Below are positions 1-12,400 of a stretch of DNA of 64,000 nucleotides, piece after piece. Origin of the DNA: Uloborus plumipes (taxonomy: Eukaryota > Arthropoda > Arachnida > Araneae > Uloboridae); NCBI GenBank assembly GCA_038373865.1, contig JAXGGA010001173.1, positions 102,067 to 166,066 on the forward strand. Direction: 5' to 3'. A program made the position numbers and the translations under genes. The number at the start of each line of letters is the position of its first letter. Position 1 is the first letter of the stretch. Below the pieces are notes generated by a model. That model did no database searches and was not told the origin of the DNA. It saw only the letters and a program-made list of their open reading frames with translations.

Positions 1-261
1 TCTAATCAGTTTTACGCATTGTATGAAATATATGTTTTCTGTTTACCTTCATACTGCATGTTATTCCAGAAAAATACATGTATTTACTGTTAATACAACT
101 GTTTATTATGGATTCTTTGTGAAGGTATACTTTAAAAAGTAATATTTAAAAAATATTTTTTTCGTAGATTAATCGGCAAGATTTTGCCGGGTATTAATCA
201 TCGGCAAGATGGCCGATTATGATCGATTAATTGGTATTGCCGATTAATCGGTGCATCCCTA
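1..261. mobile_element. hAT-type element, right end (continues off window)
   Basis: The stretch ends in CGGTGCATCCCTA and is filled with CCGATTAATCGG-type words (about 165-255). It is the reverse complement of the terminus at 1367-1540, and its first bases resemble the reverse complement of about 1755-1775. The GGGATGCACCGAT terminus is typical of hAT elements (family knowledge). The body lies upstream of the window, so neither a transposase nor a target duplication can be judged. Confidence 0.5.
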
Positions 262-263
262 AT

Positions 264-1365
264 TATTACATCACTTTCATTTTTGAAGTAGCATTATCAT
301 TATCTTAATAAATAATATAATGATAATTATCATCACTTATCTTATCATCACGATTATTTTAATCAAAATTACTCATTCTTCTCCCCAATCGAATTATAGT
401 CATCATATTCTACCTTATTAAATAAAATCAGATTCACATCATCATTATAATCAACATTAATTTCATTTTCACCATCACTAACATCAACATCATTATCATC
501 ATTAACATCATTACAATAACTATCATTGCAACTACTATTATCATCATCAGCATTGTGATTCAATTTATTATTATCATCATTCAATGAACATTACCATTTT
601 CATTGTTATCATCATCATTAACATCATTATGATATCATTATAAACATAATCTTTATTAACATCATTACATCACTTTCATTTTTAAAGTAGTATTAACATT
701 ACCTTAACAAATAATATAATGATAATTATCCTCATTAATATATTATCATCACGATTATTTTAATTAAAATTATTCCTATTTTTCTCACCAATCGTTTTAT
801 AATCATCATAATATTCTACATTATCATCATTCACATCATCATTATAATCAATAATATCTTCATTTTCACTATCAACTATCATCAACAATCTTTCTCATGA
901 TCATCAACATCATTATCATTAACATTATCATTATCATCATTATTATCATAATCATCAGCATAGTCATTCAGTTTATCATTGTCATCATTTCAGTAACAAT
1001 ATCCCTTTTGTTGTTTTTCATCATCATCATTAATATCATCTTTTTTTTTCATCTTACATAACTTTCATTATTAAACGAAGCATCATCACTATCCTAATAA
1101 GCAATATGATGAAAATTATCTTTAATAATATTTCTATCATCACGCCTATTTTAATCCAGATTTTTCTTATTATCACCATTCGTAGAATAATTTTCATCAT
1201 CAACAACAACATTATTATCATTTCATCACATTATAATTAACATTATTTTCAGTTTCACTATCATTATCATTAACATTATCTTTTTCATCATTATTATCAT
1301 CAACATTTTTACCATTATCATCATTATTAACATTATCATTATTGTCATTATAATAACAATTACCA
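264..1365. repeat. ATC/ATT-rich tandem array, ~395 bp unit, ~2.8 copies
   Basis: Trinucleotide-like ATC/ATT sequence. Within it a longer unit recurs: the landmark ACTTTCAT-TTTxAAGTAG and the following ATAATATAATGATAATTATC appear near 271, 670 and (diverged) 1059, giving periods of about 399 and 389 bases. On the minus strand it opens a 71-codon frame of Asp/Asn runs, which is a by-product of the repeat and not a gene. Confidence 0.7.
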
Positions 1366-1366
1366 T

Positions 1367-1545
1367 TAGGGATGCACCGATTAGTCGGTCATAATCTGCC
1401 ACTTTACCGATTATTAATGATCGGCAAAATATTACCGATTAATCGCCGGAAAAAAATATTTTTAATGATCTTTTTTAAAGGAAACCTTCGCTAAGAAATT
1501 ATAATATATAATTTTACTAACAGTAAATAAGTGCAAACTTCTGCA
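1367..1545. mobile_element. hAT-type terminus, inverted relative to the copy at 1-261
   Basis: Begins TAGGGATGCACCGATTAG and continues with CCGATTATTAATGATCGGC-like words, an A/T-run and a stretch that aligns in reverse with 60-170. Together with the copy at 1-261 it frames the ATC array with outward-facing ends. Confidence 0.5.
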
Positions 1546-1548
1546 ACC

Positions 1549-1860
1549 TAGGTGCACCGATTAATAGGTAATAATCGGCCAAATTTTGTCGATTAATCGA
1601 TGGATTTTTAATTTTTTTTAAGTATGTTTTTAGCGTACTTACAATAAGAAACTTTAATGACTCTATTTACTTACAGTGAATTTTCTGCAAACATTACTAT
1701 TACATTTAATCTGAAATTGAACAGAGTAAAAGCAAAACAAACAGCTCAGAAAGTGCGTAAAACTGAATGAAATATTAAAAAATAACCTTCACAGCTGATA
1801 TTCACGTGACACTTTTATGAATAATTAAACTCCGTTACTTGGCATGCGAAAAACGTGAAT
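1549..1860. mobile_element. third, diverged hAT-type terminus
   Basis: Starts AGGTGCACCGATTAATAGG and carries CGGCCAAATTTTG and CGATTAATCGATGG. The distal part (around 1755-1775, GTGCGTAAAACTGAATGAAA) matches the reverse complement of the first 40 bases of the window. It is related to the two other copies but more decayed. Confidence 0.4.
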
Positions 1861-2086
1861 ATTTCGTTTCATACATAATCTGCTAAATTTTGCTTATTAA
1901 GCGGATGAAAAATTATCTTTTAAATAAAATTACCTTAATATACCTTAAATAAAGTTTCATGAGAAAAATTTATAAACAATGAATAAATAACTTTATGCAA
2001 ACACAAGAATAACATGTAGTACGAAAGTGTGGTGAGAGAAAGCAAGACAAATAACTCAATAACTGTATGAAGGAACGAAATATGTA

Positions 2087-2424
2087 TCTATCTTTCTATC
2101 TATCTATCTATGTTCATGTCCAGCTTCTTTCTCGGAACGCCAATGAACTGAAAATCGAACTAGGTACCGATTGATTCGTAATTTTTCAGTCTTTATTAGT
2201 TTTAATTTACCTAATTGTACGATTTTAATTATCGGAGATATCAATTAGTGAGTTTTTTTTTTCGACCTATTTCCTCCTCTGAAACGACTGTGAATTCTGT
2301 TGAAACAAGTAAGTTATCTCTAATGGCTATTGAGAAAATATGTATCAAATATTCTATATATTGGTGTAAAACCGCTGAACACTAATCTGCAGTTGGTGGC
2401 TAATCTAGCTGCCTTGGCAGCTAG
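2087..2424 (+). mobile_element. short non-autonomous Helitron
   Basis: The 5' part (TATCTATCTTTC..., then CGCCAATGAACTGAAAATCG and a GGTACCGAT word) matches the beginning of the Helitron at 39518. The 3' end is a hairpin CTGCC-TT-GGCAG (2409-2420) followed at once by CTAG and a T, the hallmark Helitron terminus. The interior shows no coding frame. The exact 5' base is uncertain because of the TATC microsatellite. Confidence 0.6.
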
Positions 2425-5400
2425 TAAAAATATATATTCCCTGCAGTTGATCTAAATATTTTAATAACTTAATCTTTCCGATTTGAATAAATACATACAA
2501 TGTTCCGGCATTTTTATGTGTCAATACTGTTCTCCATTTCATAGTGTTTCAAGACAACTTCATAATTTTCAAAGAACAGGTCTTGGATTAAACGACTACT
2601 ATTAAATTAAAATTCAATTGAAATTGCGCCTAATTTAAAGTACTCACCACATCCTCCCCCATTTTTTTATTTGAATTTTCATGTCGAGGTAACATAATGT
2701 AACTTCATTAATATTAATATGAAAAATAATAGCTGAAAGAAATTGGATGAAATTTTGAAATTACTTTGGAAAAGTTAGGGGAATGGAAAAATATAGATTC
2801 AGTTGTTTGTTGAATAGCTGTTGAATTTATGTGTCATAAGATATACGTGATTAAATAAGTGCATGGTGAAAAAACATATGGTGAAAGAAAAACTTTTAAG
2901 ACTGATGACTAAGTCTTGAGAAATCTCGAAAACCTATTTTATTTTAAAAGTTCCGAAACTCCAAAATCTACAGATCTGTGTATACTTAGGTTTAGCCTTG
3001 AAATTAATTTGTAGGGCCGGTCAACAAATGAGGTCACACTTTTCCAGCAAATCCCCCCCCCCTCCCGCAATCTGTCACGAAGTGTGGCACTTCACTTTAC
3101 CCTCTCCCCCTGTCACAATCAAACTGTTTTTCATAAGCATATTGTTGCTTAATATAGGTGTAATACCACAATTCTTGTTACCACCTAAGCACTAGATAGT
3201 TGCTCAAATTTACGATACATCCGTCATCTTTTATTTCTTCACGCCACTTTCTTCCTATGTAATGCTGGGATAAAGTTGCGTGTTTTTTGCTTCTTGATTG
3301 TGGATTAACACGGAGTCAATAAGATACCTCAATCAAGAAGTGAAACTTGCTACTTCATCAAAACATACATGGAAGAAAAACGACATTTTGCCCTAAAAAC
3401 AATGGACGTACCGCGACTTAAGTTACGACTGAGGGCCAATTCCTCCAATTGACTCACTCGTAAAAGTTGTCTTCATGGCAAGCATATTTCTAAACCACTA
3501 CTCCCTAGGAGAAGCCCTAACTTTATTTACAAATTTTACCTAAAAATAGAACCGTTTATTTCAAAAAATAGTCAAGCGATTAGCTCTAAAGTTTCTAAAA
3601 AGCATTTTTACCCTCATTTTCAAATTTTTTGCTAAGGACTGTTATATTTTAACGAAAAAAAGATACACATGTAGATATATTTCTTTCAGTAAAAAATATT
3701 GCAATGCTATTTGAATAATTTAAAGTGATAATATACATGTTTTCCTAAAATGAGAAATTTTGTCGTTCGACAGGTATTTGAAATAAAAGATTCAATTATT
3801 AATATTCATTTTTGTTTTCGGTAACAATTCAAAAGCTTTACCAACCTACCAATAACAGAAAACCTATAATAAAATCTAATTAAAAAAAAAGCTTTTAAAT
3901 TGATGACTTGAATTGAAAAACGCTCCTAAATTTTGAATAATTCACAAAGTTTTAACCATTAAAACTCCACACTCAAGGTTTGCTTTGGTTAAATTAATTT
4001 GCTAGTTTTATTACCAGTTACCACTTCATAATTATTACAATACTTGTTTTGGTAACCATTTAAAAGCTTGTTCCATCAACCGTTCATACAGCAGCCCAGA
4101 GTCACAGTAAGAAAGCACAAAAAGCCTTTTTTTTTCTCCTTTTAAAGAGTACGATCTACTCTTCGGTGTTGTTCCAAAACTTTTAAACAGATGAGAATTT
4201 AATGTCTTTGTTGCGCTAAGGGGTTTCAGAAATCAAAGTATAGATGTGTAAAAATTAATATATGCAACGATTCATATTGCTTTGTCGTTATCCAAGTTTA
4301 AAAATTCAACAAAGGAAATAATCGATACATTCTAGAAATGGTTATTCCTAGCTGCTGTATGCAATGTCTCTCCAACCGTAAATACGGGATAATGGGGGAA
4401 ACTCTAGTGGAATCGGATTAGATTTATAATTTATGGATGAAGAGTAGCCGGGTTTTATGCTTAATGCTCAGAACGACATTACCATAAAATGTTGTCTACA
4501 GATTGTCGCTAATGTATGATATCTTTGTTTGGTCTAAATGAGATGTCTACTCCATAACTGTAATGTTTTCAAAAATCATTTTCTGAAAATATTTTGCATT
4601 CTAGGGTCAAGCACCTGTTAGTATCCCAAAATGTCACCTTGTATGAAGTTATGGTCTTTCAAAAATTTTCATTTCTGCTTCTTTTCCACTGTTTTTTTTT
4701 TTTTTTTTTTAAATTTGTTCCAACGTTCACAAGTAGGCCTTGTCTTTAAATATGTGTTTCTAGATAGTAGATACGAAAATATGAGGATTTTGAAGAGTAA
4801 TTAATAAGAAAGTTACAGCGTTAAATACAAAAAATATATAAGGTAATACTTGCACTTAAAATAACACTGAAAAATAAGTTTTCTATTCTTCATGACCTCA
4901 TGTTTGGTCGGGCATAAAACTTTGTCTTGGGCTTATTGTTAATGTTTGAGAAATATGAGCACATACTTTCTTTTATTGTGTTAATACTGTCCACCTTTTG
5001 AGAAATAAAATATTTTTAGCGCAATCTGCTTTTCTGATTGCAAATGTCCCTTAAGTTTATTTTTAAAAAGAAGTAAGCACTTAATTTGACTTTTACCTCG
5101 AATTAAATAGCTTTATTGATGAACCACATGACCAATTTAAAAGAGAACGGTTTTTAGAGGGGAACTGAAAATTATAGATGTAGTAGTTAGTGTTGTAGTA
5201 TCACATACACACACAGACATATCATACTGTAGCACTAACAACTTCCCAATTTATCGTCGGAAGGGGGGGGGGGCATACAAGTTCTTACAGCTTATACGTA
5301 TATAAAATTCAATACTAGGATTGGTAATGTCGTGAAGAATTAAAAACTAAAGCATGACAATGGTGAAATGACATTTTTAATAACATGAGGAAGTTCTGAT

Positions 5401-5453
5401 ACTTCTAATCTCAAAACTTGTAAAATAGTTAATAGTCAATGTAGATACTCATA
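2425..5453. other. unique AT-rich DNA, no gene seen
   Basis: No recognisable coding frame or RNA gene. It holds scattered poly-A/T runs, a CA microsatellite stub near 5205-5216, a poly-G run near 5263-5272, and one fragment of the repeat family also present at 45120 (listed separately). Confidence 0.5.
3012..3130. repeat. fragment of the GGxTGTCCAxAAA MITE family
   Basis: CTGTCACGAAGTGTGGCACT, then TTCACTTTACCCTCTCCCCC and GTCAC, resembles the reverse complement of about 45250-45310. The two share a pyrimidine-rich core flanked by GTCAC words. It appears truncated on one side. Confidence 0.4.
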
Positions 5454-5611
5454 CTGTCGTCCCCGCTTAATCGGGTAACGGATAAGCGAATACCCCGCTT
5501 ATACGAATAAAACATCCCGGAACCCATGCCATAGACGCAATGTTAAAGATCCCCACTTAATCGAATAAGTTTTCTTGGAACCGGCAGTGTTCGTTTAAGC
5601 GGGGCCAACAG
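5454..5611. mobile_element. pogo/Tigger-like MITE (CCCCGCTTAATCG ends)
   Basis: Left end CTGTCGTCCCCGCTTAATCG; the right end read in reverse is CTGTTGGCCCCGCTTAAACG. Both ends are flanked by TA, the Tc1/mariner/pogo target. The 158 bp element has no coding capacity. A related but older copy is at 39206-39380. Confidence 0.7.
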
Positions 5612-5868
5612 TAGTGTAACAAAAAAGAAAAAAAAATTGTTAGAAATTTTTACTTTTAAATAAAAACTGATTTAAAAAGCTGGCCGGTGGTGAATTTGAA
5701 AACATATTTTCCTCTTTGATACGAAGATTTCTTCGTGAAAAATCTTTCATAAGTTGCACGTCATACTTTATAAGCGTAATCTTAACCAATAAGCAGTCCC
5801 TGTTGCCTGCCATAAACCATTGGTTCTCTTCATTTTCATTGATAAATTCGATCGATACCATGGATGCG

Positions 5869-5882
5869 GTTGCTATAGAAAC
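5869..5882 (+). promoter_or_regulatory. RFX-type X-box
   Basis: GTTGCTATAGAAAC fits the X-box consensus GTHNYYATRRNAAC at all positions (RFX transcription-factor site, known for ciliary genes). It is preceded by GATGCG and lies in a slightly GC-richer island (about 5800-6000). No adjacent gene is recognised, so function is inferred only. Confidence 0.4.
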
Positions 5883-6613
5883 GGGCAAACCCTTCCAGCT
5901 TCAGAGTTAACTGCTTACTACGGCGAAGAACAGAGAAGTATTGCTTTACGCACGTGGTTAACTCGGATGACAACTGGTTATTTATGAATGGGTAACATCG
6001 CCACTTAACAAAGAATGTCCACACACGAAGATAATAGATTACATCATCGTGCAGGAAGTGTAATGAAATCCAGTCGAGGGAAAAAGAGATTAAATATCAA
6101 GTAACCTCCTTATCATTCGCAATAAATTATAATTGGAAATGCTTCAGGCGCATCGGATCATATTGGAGCCGGAGTTGACATTGGCAGTTTCATCTTGTTA
6201 GTCTTCTTGAATAAAATATTTGCCTTCGATTCTTCTGGAAAGTCTTAAGAATTGCTTCGGATAATTAAAAATGTAAGGGAGAGTTGAAGTATAGCTCTTT
6301 ATTGGACATGAATTGATAAATATCTCAAAGCAACAAGCAGTACTTTTAGCTAGATTGATAGTATTTTTTGAATTTATACGCTGCTAGAGTATGCAAGGCT
6401 AACGGTGAAGAATATCGAAATTGTCTATATGGGAGTTTTATTTATTTTTTTATTTATTTTCTCCTTTGTTAACATTCGATAAATTAAAATGAAGGGAAGT
6501 TAGACATTGAAGACTAGTTTATGACCACTGTGCAATCGGGAAATATGGAGTGAGAACAACCATCGGGGCACACCATCAAGGCAAATTGTGCCAACTTCCT
6601 GTAGCGTGTAATA

Positions 6614-8177
6614 CACTAGGTGGCCAAAAGTATCCGGACACTTTCAAAAATTCACATTTTTACATATAGCTGGAGAAATAAGTGATCAATTGTTCTTTAA
6701 CTTTAGTCATACAAAATATAGGCTTCACCGAACATTTCCAAGTTGAAATTAAATTACCCTTGCATTTGGGGGACGATAAGAAACGGGGTCGAAAGAATAA
6801 CCGCTTTTTGACCATAACTCTTTGAAAATAGCTCGGAATAAGCTATGCATTTCAGTAATTAATTAGCATACTATGTATAATTACTATACAAATTCAAATG
6901 AACCTCACCACTCTTACTTCCGAAGATATGAAACATTTTTTAAAAAACGGCAATTTTATTTGAAGGGTTTTTGCTCATAACACGCAGAGTTTTTGATCAA
7001 ACCTTATCAAAACTTCAGGAAAGATGACAAAATACAAGAGAAAGAACATACTAAAACAGTTTTTAAAAATACTAAAAATCCGATGAGATATGAACGTTAA
7101 AAGGAAAAAAAATTCACGGCGCATGCGCGAACAACAGAAATTTAAAACTACAAAAATATTGTAGCCTGGTATATACTGCATCTTATAAAAAAAGTTCCAG
7201 TTGAATATCATGAAAATTGAAAAAGATATCAGCGGTCTAGTGAGCTGTATTTCATTCATTCGCAGACAATACATACATAGTGAGGGTCTGTCCACAAAGA
7301 GCTATTTTTAAAATAAAGGTTATTTCGTCATCGTTCAAAATCAACGTTTCAGGGGGTCTCCGGATACTTTTGGCCACCTACTTATAAGGTCTTTTTGGCC
7401 AAATGGGCGAAATGTGACTTCTATGCCAAATATAAATTTTTAAACAGTATACAATTTAACATTGAAAAATATGCTCGATTGTCCCCACACTATTTGTGAA
7501 CAACCCCTCTCCATTTATGAATTGACTGCAAATGAATGAATTACAGCTCACTAGATCGCTGATATCTTTTTCAATTTTTACGATATTCAACTGGAACTTT
7601 TTTTATAAGATGCAGTATACACCAGGCTACAATATTTTTGTAGTTATAAATTTCTGTCTTTCGCGCATGCGCCGTGCAAAATTATTTCCTTTTAACGTTC
7701 ATATCTCATCGGATTTTTAATATTTTTAAAAATCGTTTTAGTATGTTCTTTCTCTTGTATTTTGCCATCTTTCCTGAAGTTTTGATAAGGTTTGGTCAAA
7801 AACTCTGCGTGTTATGAGCAAAAACCCTTCAAATAAAATTGCCGTTTTTTAAAAAATGTTTCATATCTTCGGAAGTAAGAGTGGTACGTTCATTTGAATT
7901 TGTACAGTAATTATACATAGTATGCTAATTAATTACTGAAATGCATAGCTTATTCCGAGCTATTTTCAAAGAGTTATGGTCAAAAAGCTGTTTTTCTTTC
8001 GACCCCCCTTCTTATCGTCCCCCAAATGCAAGGGTAATTTAATTTCAACTTGGAAATGTTCGGTGAAGAATATATTTTGTATGACTAAAGTTAAAGAACA
8101 ATTGATCACTTATTTCTCGAGTTATATCTAAAAATGTAAATTTTTGAAAGTGTCCGGATACTTTTGGCCACCTAGTG
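6614..8177. mobile_element. foldback DNA transposon 1 (TGGCCAAAAGTATCCGG termini)
   Basis: Perfect-looking terminal inverted repeats CACTAGGTGGCCAAAAGTAT / reverse, each followed by CCGGACA or CCGGATA, flanked by TA duplications (6612-6613, 8178-8179). The two halves (about 6614-7300 and 7495-8177) are inverted copies of each other over ~680 bp; the asymmetric centre carries another internal copy of the TGGCCACCTA terminus (near 7350-7382). The paired weak frames in the arms have no known protein similarity and probably do not code. The interior matches the second element at 13727-15270. Confidence 0.85.
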
Positions 8178-8179
8178 TA

Positions 8180-11100
8180 TTAAGGTTGGCTTCAAGTTGT
8201 TCGTAACCTATTAACTCTACTTAATCAGTAAGTTCGATACTTTCCACACACACGTACTTAACGTTGTAGTATTACCGACCGATTTTCTCCGCTATCGTGT
8301 CGTTAAGTGAAAAATTACCCATTTTTTGATTTAAAATGAAAGCAACAAAGATACACAATTTCGACATCTACGTTGGCGTTTTTAAAATTTAGAAGATATC
8401 AAACAATAAATGTTCAGTGTTGAAAAAAATTACAAATATGAAACCGATTCAAATTAAAGATTACGTTTAATTGTTTTAGCTATAGACATTGGAAACGCTC
8501 GCGCCAGCTCGCTGCGCGAGCAAGCGTTACCAATGTCCATGGTTTTAGCAGTATAATTTTGGCTGCAATATTACTTATGTTAGACAAACTTTTAACCATA
8601 AAGCGATTTCTACGGAGAACTATTATTATAGCGAAGACGTTAAATGTCTCCAAAATAAACATATCTAACAATGCAGTACTATGACAAAGTTGAGAGAAAT
8701 ATATTGGCACATTTTTGTATGGTTTATTTATTTGGGCATATAAAGTTTGAACGACCAATTGTTAAATGGTGCTTTTACAACCTTTTTCCTTTAACTAAGC
8801 TGGTACATTTGGGCAAGCCATATGCACAAAAGGAAGCTACCATGTTTCTACTGGTAACAAAGTTTTAAAGATTTTTTCGCAATTAAATATGAATTGTAAG
8901 GATTCCATCAGTGTCATACTTTTGAAACATGAAGTGAGGAGGGCTTCGCCTTGATTTTTAATGAGTTGATCACTATATTTCTGAGGGTTGTATCGCAATT
9001 TTATAATTCACTAACTAAGAACAACGACAATTCACTTTAGATTTTCCTATAGTTTATATATATTCGTGAAATGTAAATTATTTACCTTTTAAAAAGTTAT
9101 AATTTTTGAATTAATAGCATTTTGCTTTCAATGGTTCATTTAAGGAGCGAGTGGTAAAGAATGGGACTTGGAGTTGAATGGGCCACTTTTAGCTTCTGTG
9201 AAAATACTGTAAAAAGAAAAAAAAATTTTTTTTCAATTGGTAATAGTTGTGATTCGAGTAACCTGACAAAATTATTGTGCTTTCAAGCTTAGCTATTTTC
9301 TTCTGATTCCACAATTAGCAAGAATCCACTTGAAAAGTCAAATTTTACTTCAGTCTAAACTAGCTACTAATTAACCAGTATTCACTAATAACCAGTATTC
9401 ACTAAATCATAAATTCTAATATTTTAAAGCAGGAACTGATGTTCTTGACTGATACTCTAATTGTAATTCCGCGTAGTATGATATCTCTGATTAAAATTTA
9501 GTATATAATTACTTCAAGTTACGCGTGTTAATTTTTTGCAGAGAATGATATGTAACTTATAATATTAAAGTTCATTATGAAACACTAGGACCTTACTGAG
9601 AAAGCTTTTGTATGATAGTATTTTAAGTCATTTTATCTTTTACCCACTACAAGAAGGTTGCTATTTATATTTCTGGCCTAATAATGATAAAAAAACAAAT
9701 ATTTATGGCATAAATTAGTTTTAATGCTTTTAATACTATTCTGCAGGAAGCAAATATACTTTTACATGAGTGTTGGCAAATTGTAAAGCATTTTCCCACT
9801 CAGTTTCAAATACTTAAAAACATGCATTTTAAAATTAGATCAATTGCATCTTCTGGTGTCAAAAATAGTTGATCACGTGATTTATTTTAAATGTTCGTGA
9901 ATGGATCACACACAACTTTTTCATAAAGGTTTAATTAAAATAATGTGCGTACTAAAATTTATTAATTTTTTGGTACCATTAAATCTGTGCAAGCATTTCC
10001 CTCAGCTTTGCAGAACTACCAAACACATTTCTATATTCCATCTGCTTTTTTTTTTTTTTTTTTAGCTCCCCCCCCCCCTGCTACTTTCCCTTCATTTAAA
10101 TCTTATTCTTCTGTGGCGTGGGCTCTTTTCAAGATTTTTCTTCCGGGCCTAATTTTTCTTGATCATGATCTTCTAGTTTTTTGATCTTATGGTAGTAAAA
10201 TCACTCTTTAGCCAATCAGCCCAGCTGAGGCTCAGTTAACCCCTGTTCCAGCTCCAGTGGGTTTAGACAAAAAAATTTTCTTACTGACTCTATTTAATCT
10301 CATAACGCGGAAAACCCTTTTTATACTTTGAATTTTTATGAATTTGACCATATTAGGTTCTTTAAAAGCAGGATAAAGCTCTACCTCATTTCAATCAACC
10401 CCTCTTATTGTCTTATTCTTGATGCCACGTCATTTATATGCGACAACCTGCGTGTGAAACAAAAGCTAAGACGCGCCAATCATATTACGACGAATGTACT
10501 TCGTCACAAATAATTACTTAAGAGAAGCATACACAATTATTCCACAGAAGCAGGGCTATAATTATTTCAATTTTAAAATCATAAGAAGCAATTTTCCCGA
10601 CTTGACATAATAACCAAACACTCTCCCACACCTCATAAATAACAGCAGCTCAATGTTGCTTCCGTATCCTTCTTAATGCCATTTTAAATGAATGGGAACA
10701 ATTCACCGTAAATGCCTTCCGTTATTTATGCACTTCACTGAGAGGGTCTTATTCATGCAGCACAATTACAATGGATTCCCTCCTCTACCCCAAAACCCTT
10801 CTATTATCGACTAAGAACACCGCCCCTTAAGGTTATTAGTCAATGCCAACTGAGTTTCTTTCAGAGACAAAGTATTTTCATTTAGGTATGGGATGTGTGG
10901 ATTTTCGTCATATATCATTTGTGCAAAATGTTTGTTGAATATTTCTTGTTTACGTTTGTACCGGAATGAGTAAAAATTTATAAATGTATGCTAACATGTA
11001 CAAACAAATACAAATCAAATGATATGGTGTTATACATTTAATGCCGTGCTTACTACTGAGTTGTTTGGGGTGAAATGGTGTTACTTTTTAGGTGTCGGAC

Positions 11101-12142
11101 TTTTTGCGGGTTTTATGTCTGCCGGTCAAAGATCCTCAGTGTAAGATTATAGTGATAGTGCATGTAATACCTGTCTTGTTCCTGTCTTGGATGAAAAAAT
11201 GGTTGTCTAAAGCTCTAAGCGGTGAAACCACGAGTGGTGGTAAGTACGCGGGAGGATCCTGGAATATACTAGGTTGTTTCGTCAAAACTGAACTAAAAAT
11301 TACAAAGTGGCGCAAAAAATTGTTTACCCTAATGGTTCAAAGTCATATTATCCTAAATGGACATCAGTGTTACAATTAGCTTCTCGTGACAACTCTTTGT
11401 CATCTACTTATTATCGATCCCTTCTTTTAAGCAGACAGATATACCTGTAAATCACAGCGATGTTTAAATCCAATGATAGCCAAACTCTTTTTTTTTTAAG
11501 GCTCGGGAAAACAATCAAAATATTTGACTTGATTTTATAGTCGATTTCAGCAATAGTAGGAGGATAGTTTGTGACCTGAAACTGGCATAGTTCAGGAGTG
11601 CCCATGGGACCATTTTTTTAAGGAAGCGTTTTCAAGAGTCTTGGTCTCCTCTCGGGGGATGATTTAGGCAGGCTCTTGGGACTTGACCATAACATTTGAG
11701 GTGGAGTACTATCACTCTTTAAAGGTATTGGCGTATCTGCATAGTTTAAATTGGAAGTCTCCAATTTTGTTTACTCAAAGGCCACATTGCGAATTTTCGA
11801 GGGTATTCCGGCTCATAATGTAACAATATTTCAGTTCAAATAGTTCAGTTAGCACTAGCCCCTCTTCTCTCATTTTTTTAATAAAGAGCTCTTTGGTGGT
11901 TTTCAAAACTTCATATGATGAATTTTCTTTAAAAAGGTAGATTATCAAATAAATTAAAAAAAAAAAAAGTTTTGTAATTTTCTCGCTGGTAAGAAAAAAT
12001 CTGTTGGCTAGCCGAATGCGGTCTTTGTGCTGTAAGTTGAACATCCCCGACTTAAATAGTGCCTAGCTAAATTGCAGTTTAAATATCAGACATTAAAACA
12101 TGCATCATCATTCTCATTTGAAATTGAAAAATGTTCTAAAGG
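8180..12142. other. unique AT-rich DNA, no gene seen
   Basis: No family-level coding match. It contains an imperfect GC-rich hairpin (8485-8537), poly-T and poly-C tracts near 10046-10078, and a conserved-looking island at about 10620-10870. A 95-codon plus-strand frame at 11092-11379 shows no motif that I recognise. Confidence 0.5.
8485..8537. repeat. GC-rich imperfect hairpin
   Basis: GACATTGGAAACGC (8485-8498) pairs with GCGTTACCAATGTC (8524-8537) with one mismatch. The loop is itself self-complementary (CTCGCGC ... GCGCGAG). It stands out against AT-rich surroundings and may be a remnant of a mobile-element end. Confidence 0.5.
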
Positions 12143-12143
12143 T

Positions 12144-12400
12144 GAGTAAAAACAGACAACGTTTTAAAAAAGTATAATTATATATATTAAAAAGAGTTTT
12201 AAAACTCAGCAAATAGCTGTTTCGGGGCTATGAAATGCAAGCCCCATCATTAGTGCATAAAAATACAAAGAAAAAGGCAGGTTCACATGCCAAAGACAGT
12301 CAAGTGAACGATGATAGCATCAAAACAGCTGTTTGCTGAGTTTTAAACTCTTTTTAATGTATATATTTATACTTTCTTAAAACGTTGTCTATTTTTACTT
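12144..12400. mobile_element. MITE with ~70 bp terminal inverted repeats
   Basis: Left arm runs AGTAAAAACAGACAACG, then a TATA-rich tract, AAAAAGAGTTTTAAAACTCAGC and CTGTTT; the right arm is its inverse with small differences. The centre holds a second hairpin GGGGCT...AGCCCC (about 12224-12246). No coding frame. Confidence 0.65.

Noticed and set aside
369..584. Minus-strand frame of Asp/Asn repeats
   Set aside because: Direct translation of the ATC/ATT array; no non-repeat content.
6975..7720. Similar small proteins in both arms of foldback 1 and in foldback 2
   Set aside because: The similarity follows from DNA duplication of the arms; frames are short, on opposite strands and show no domain.
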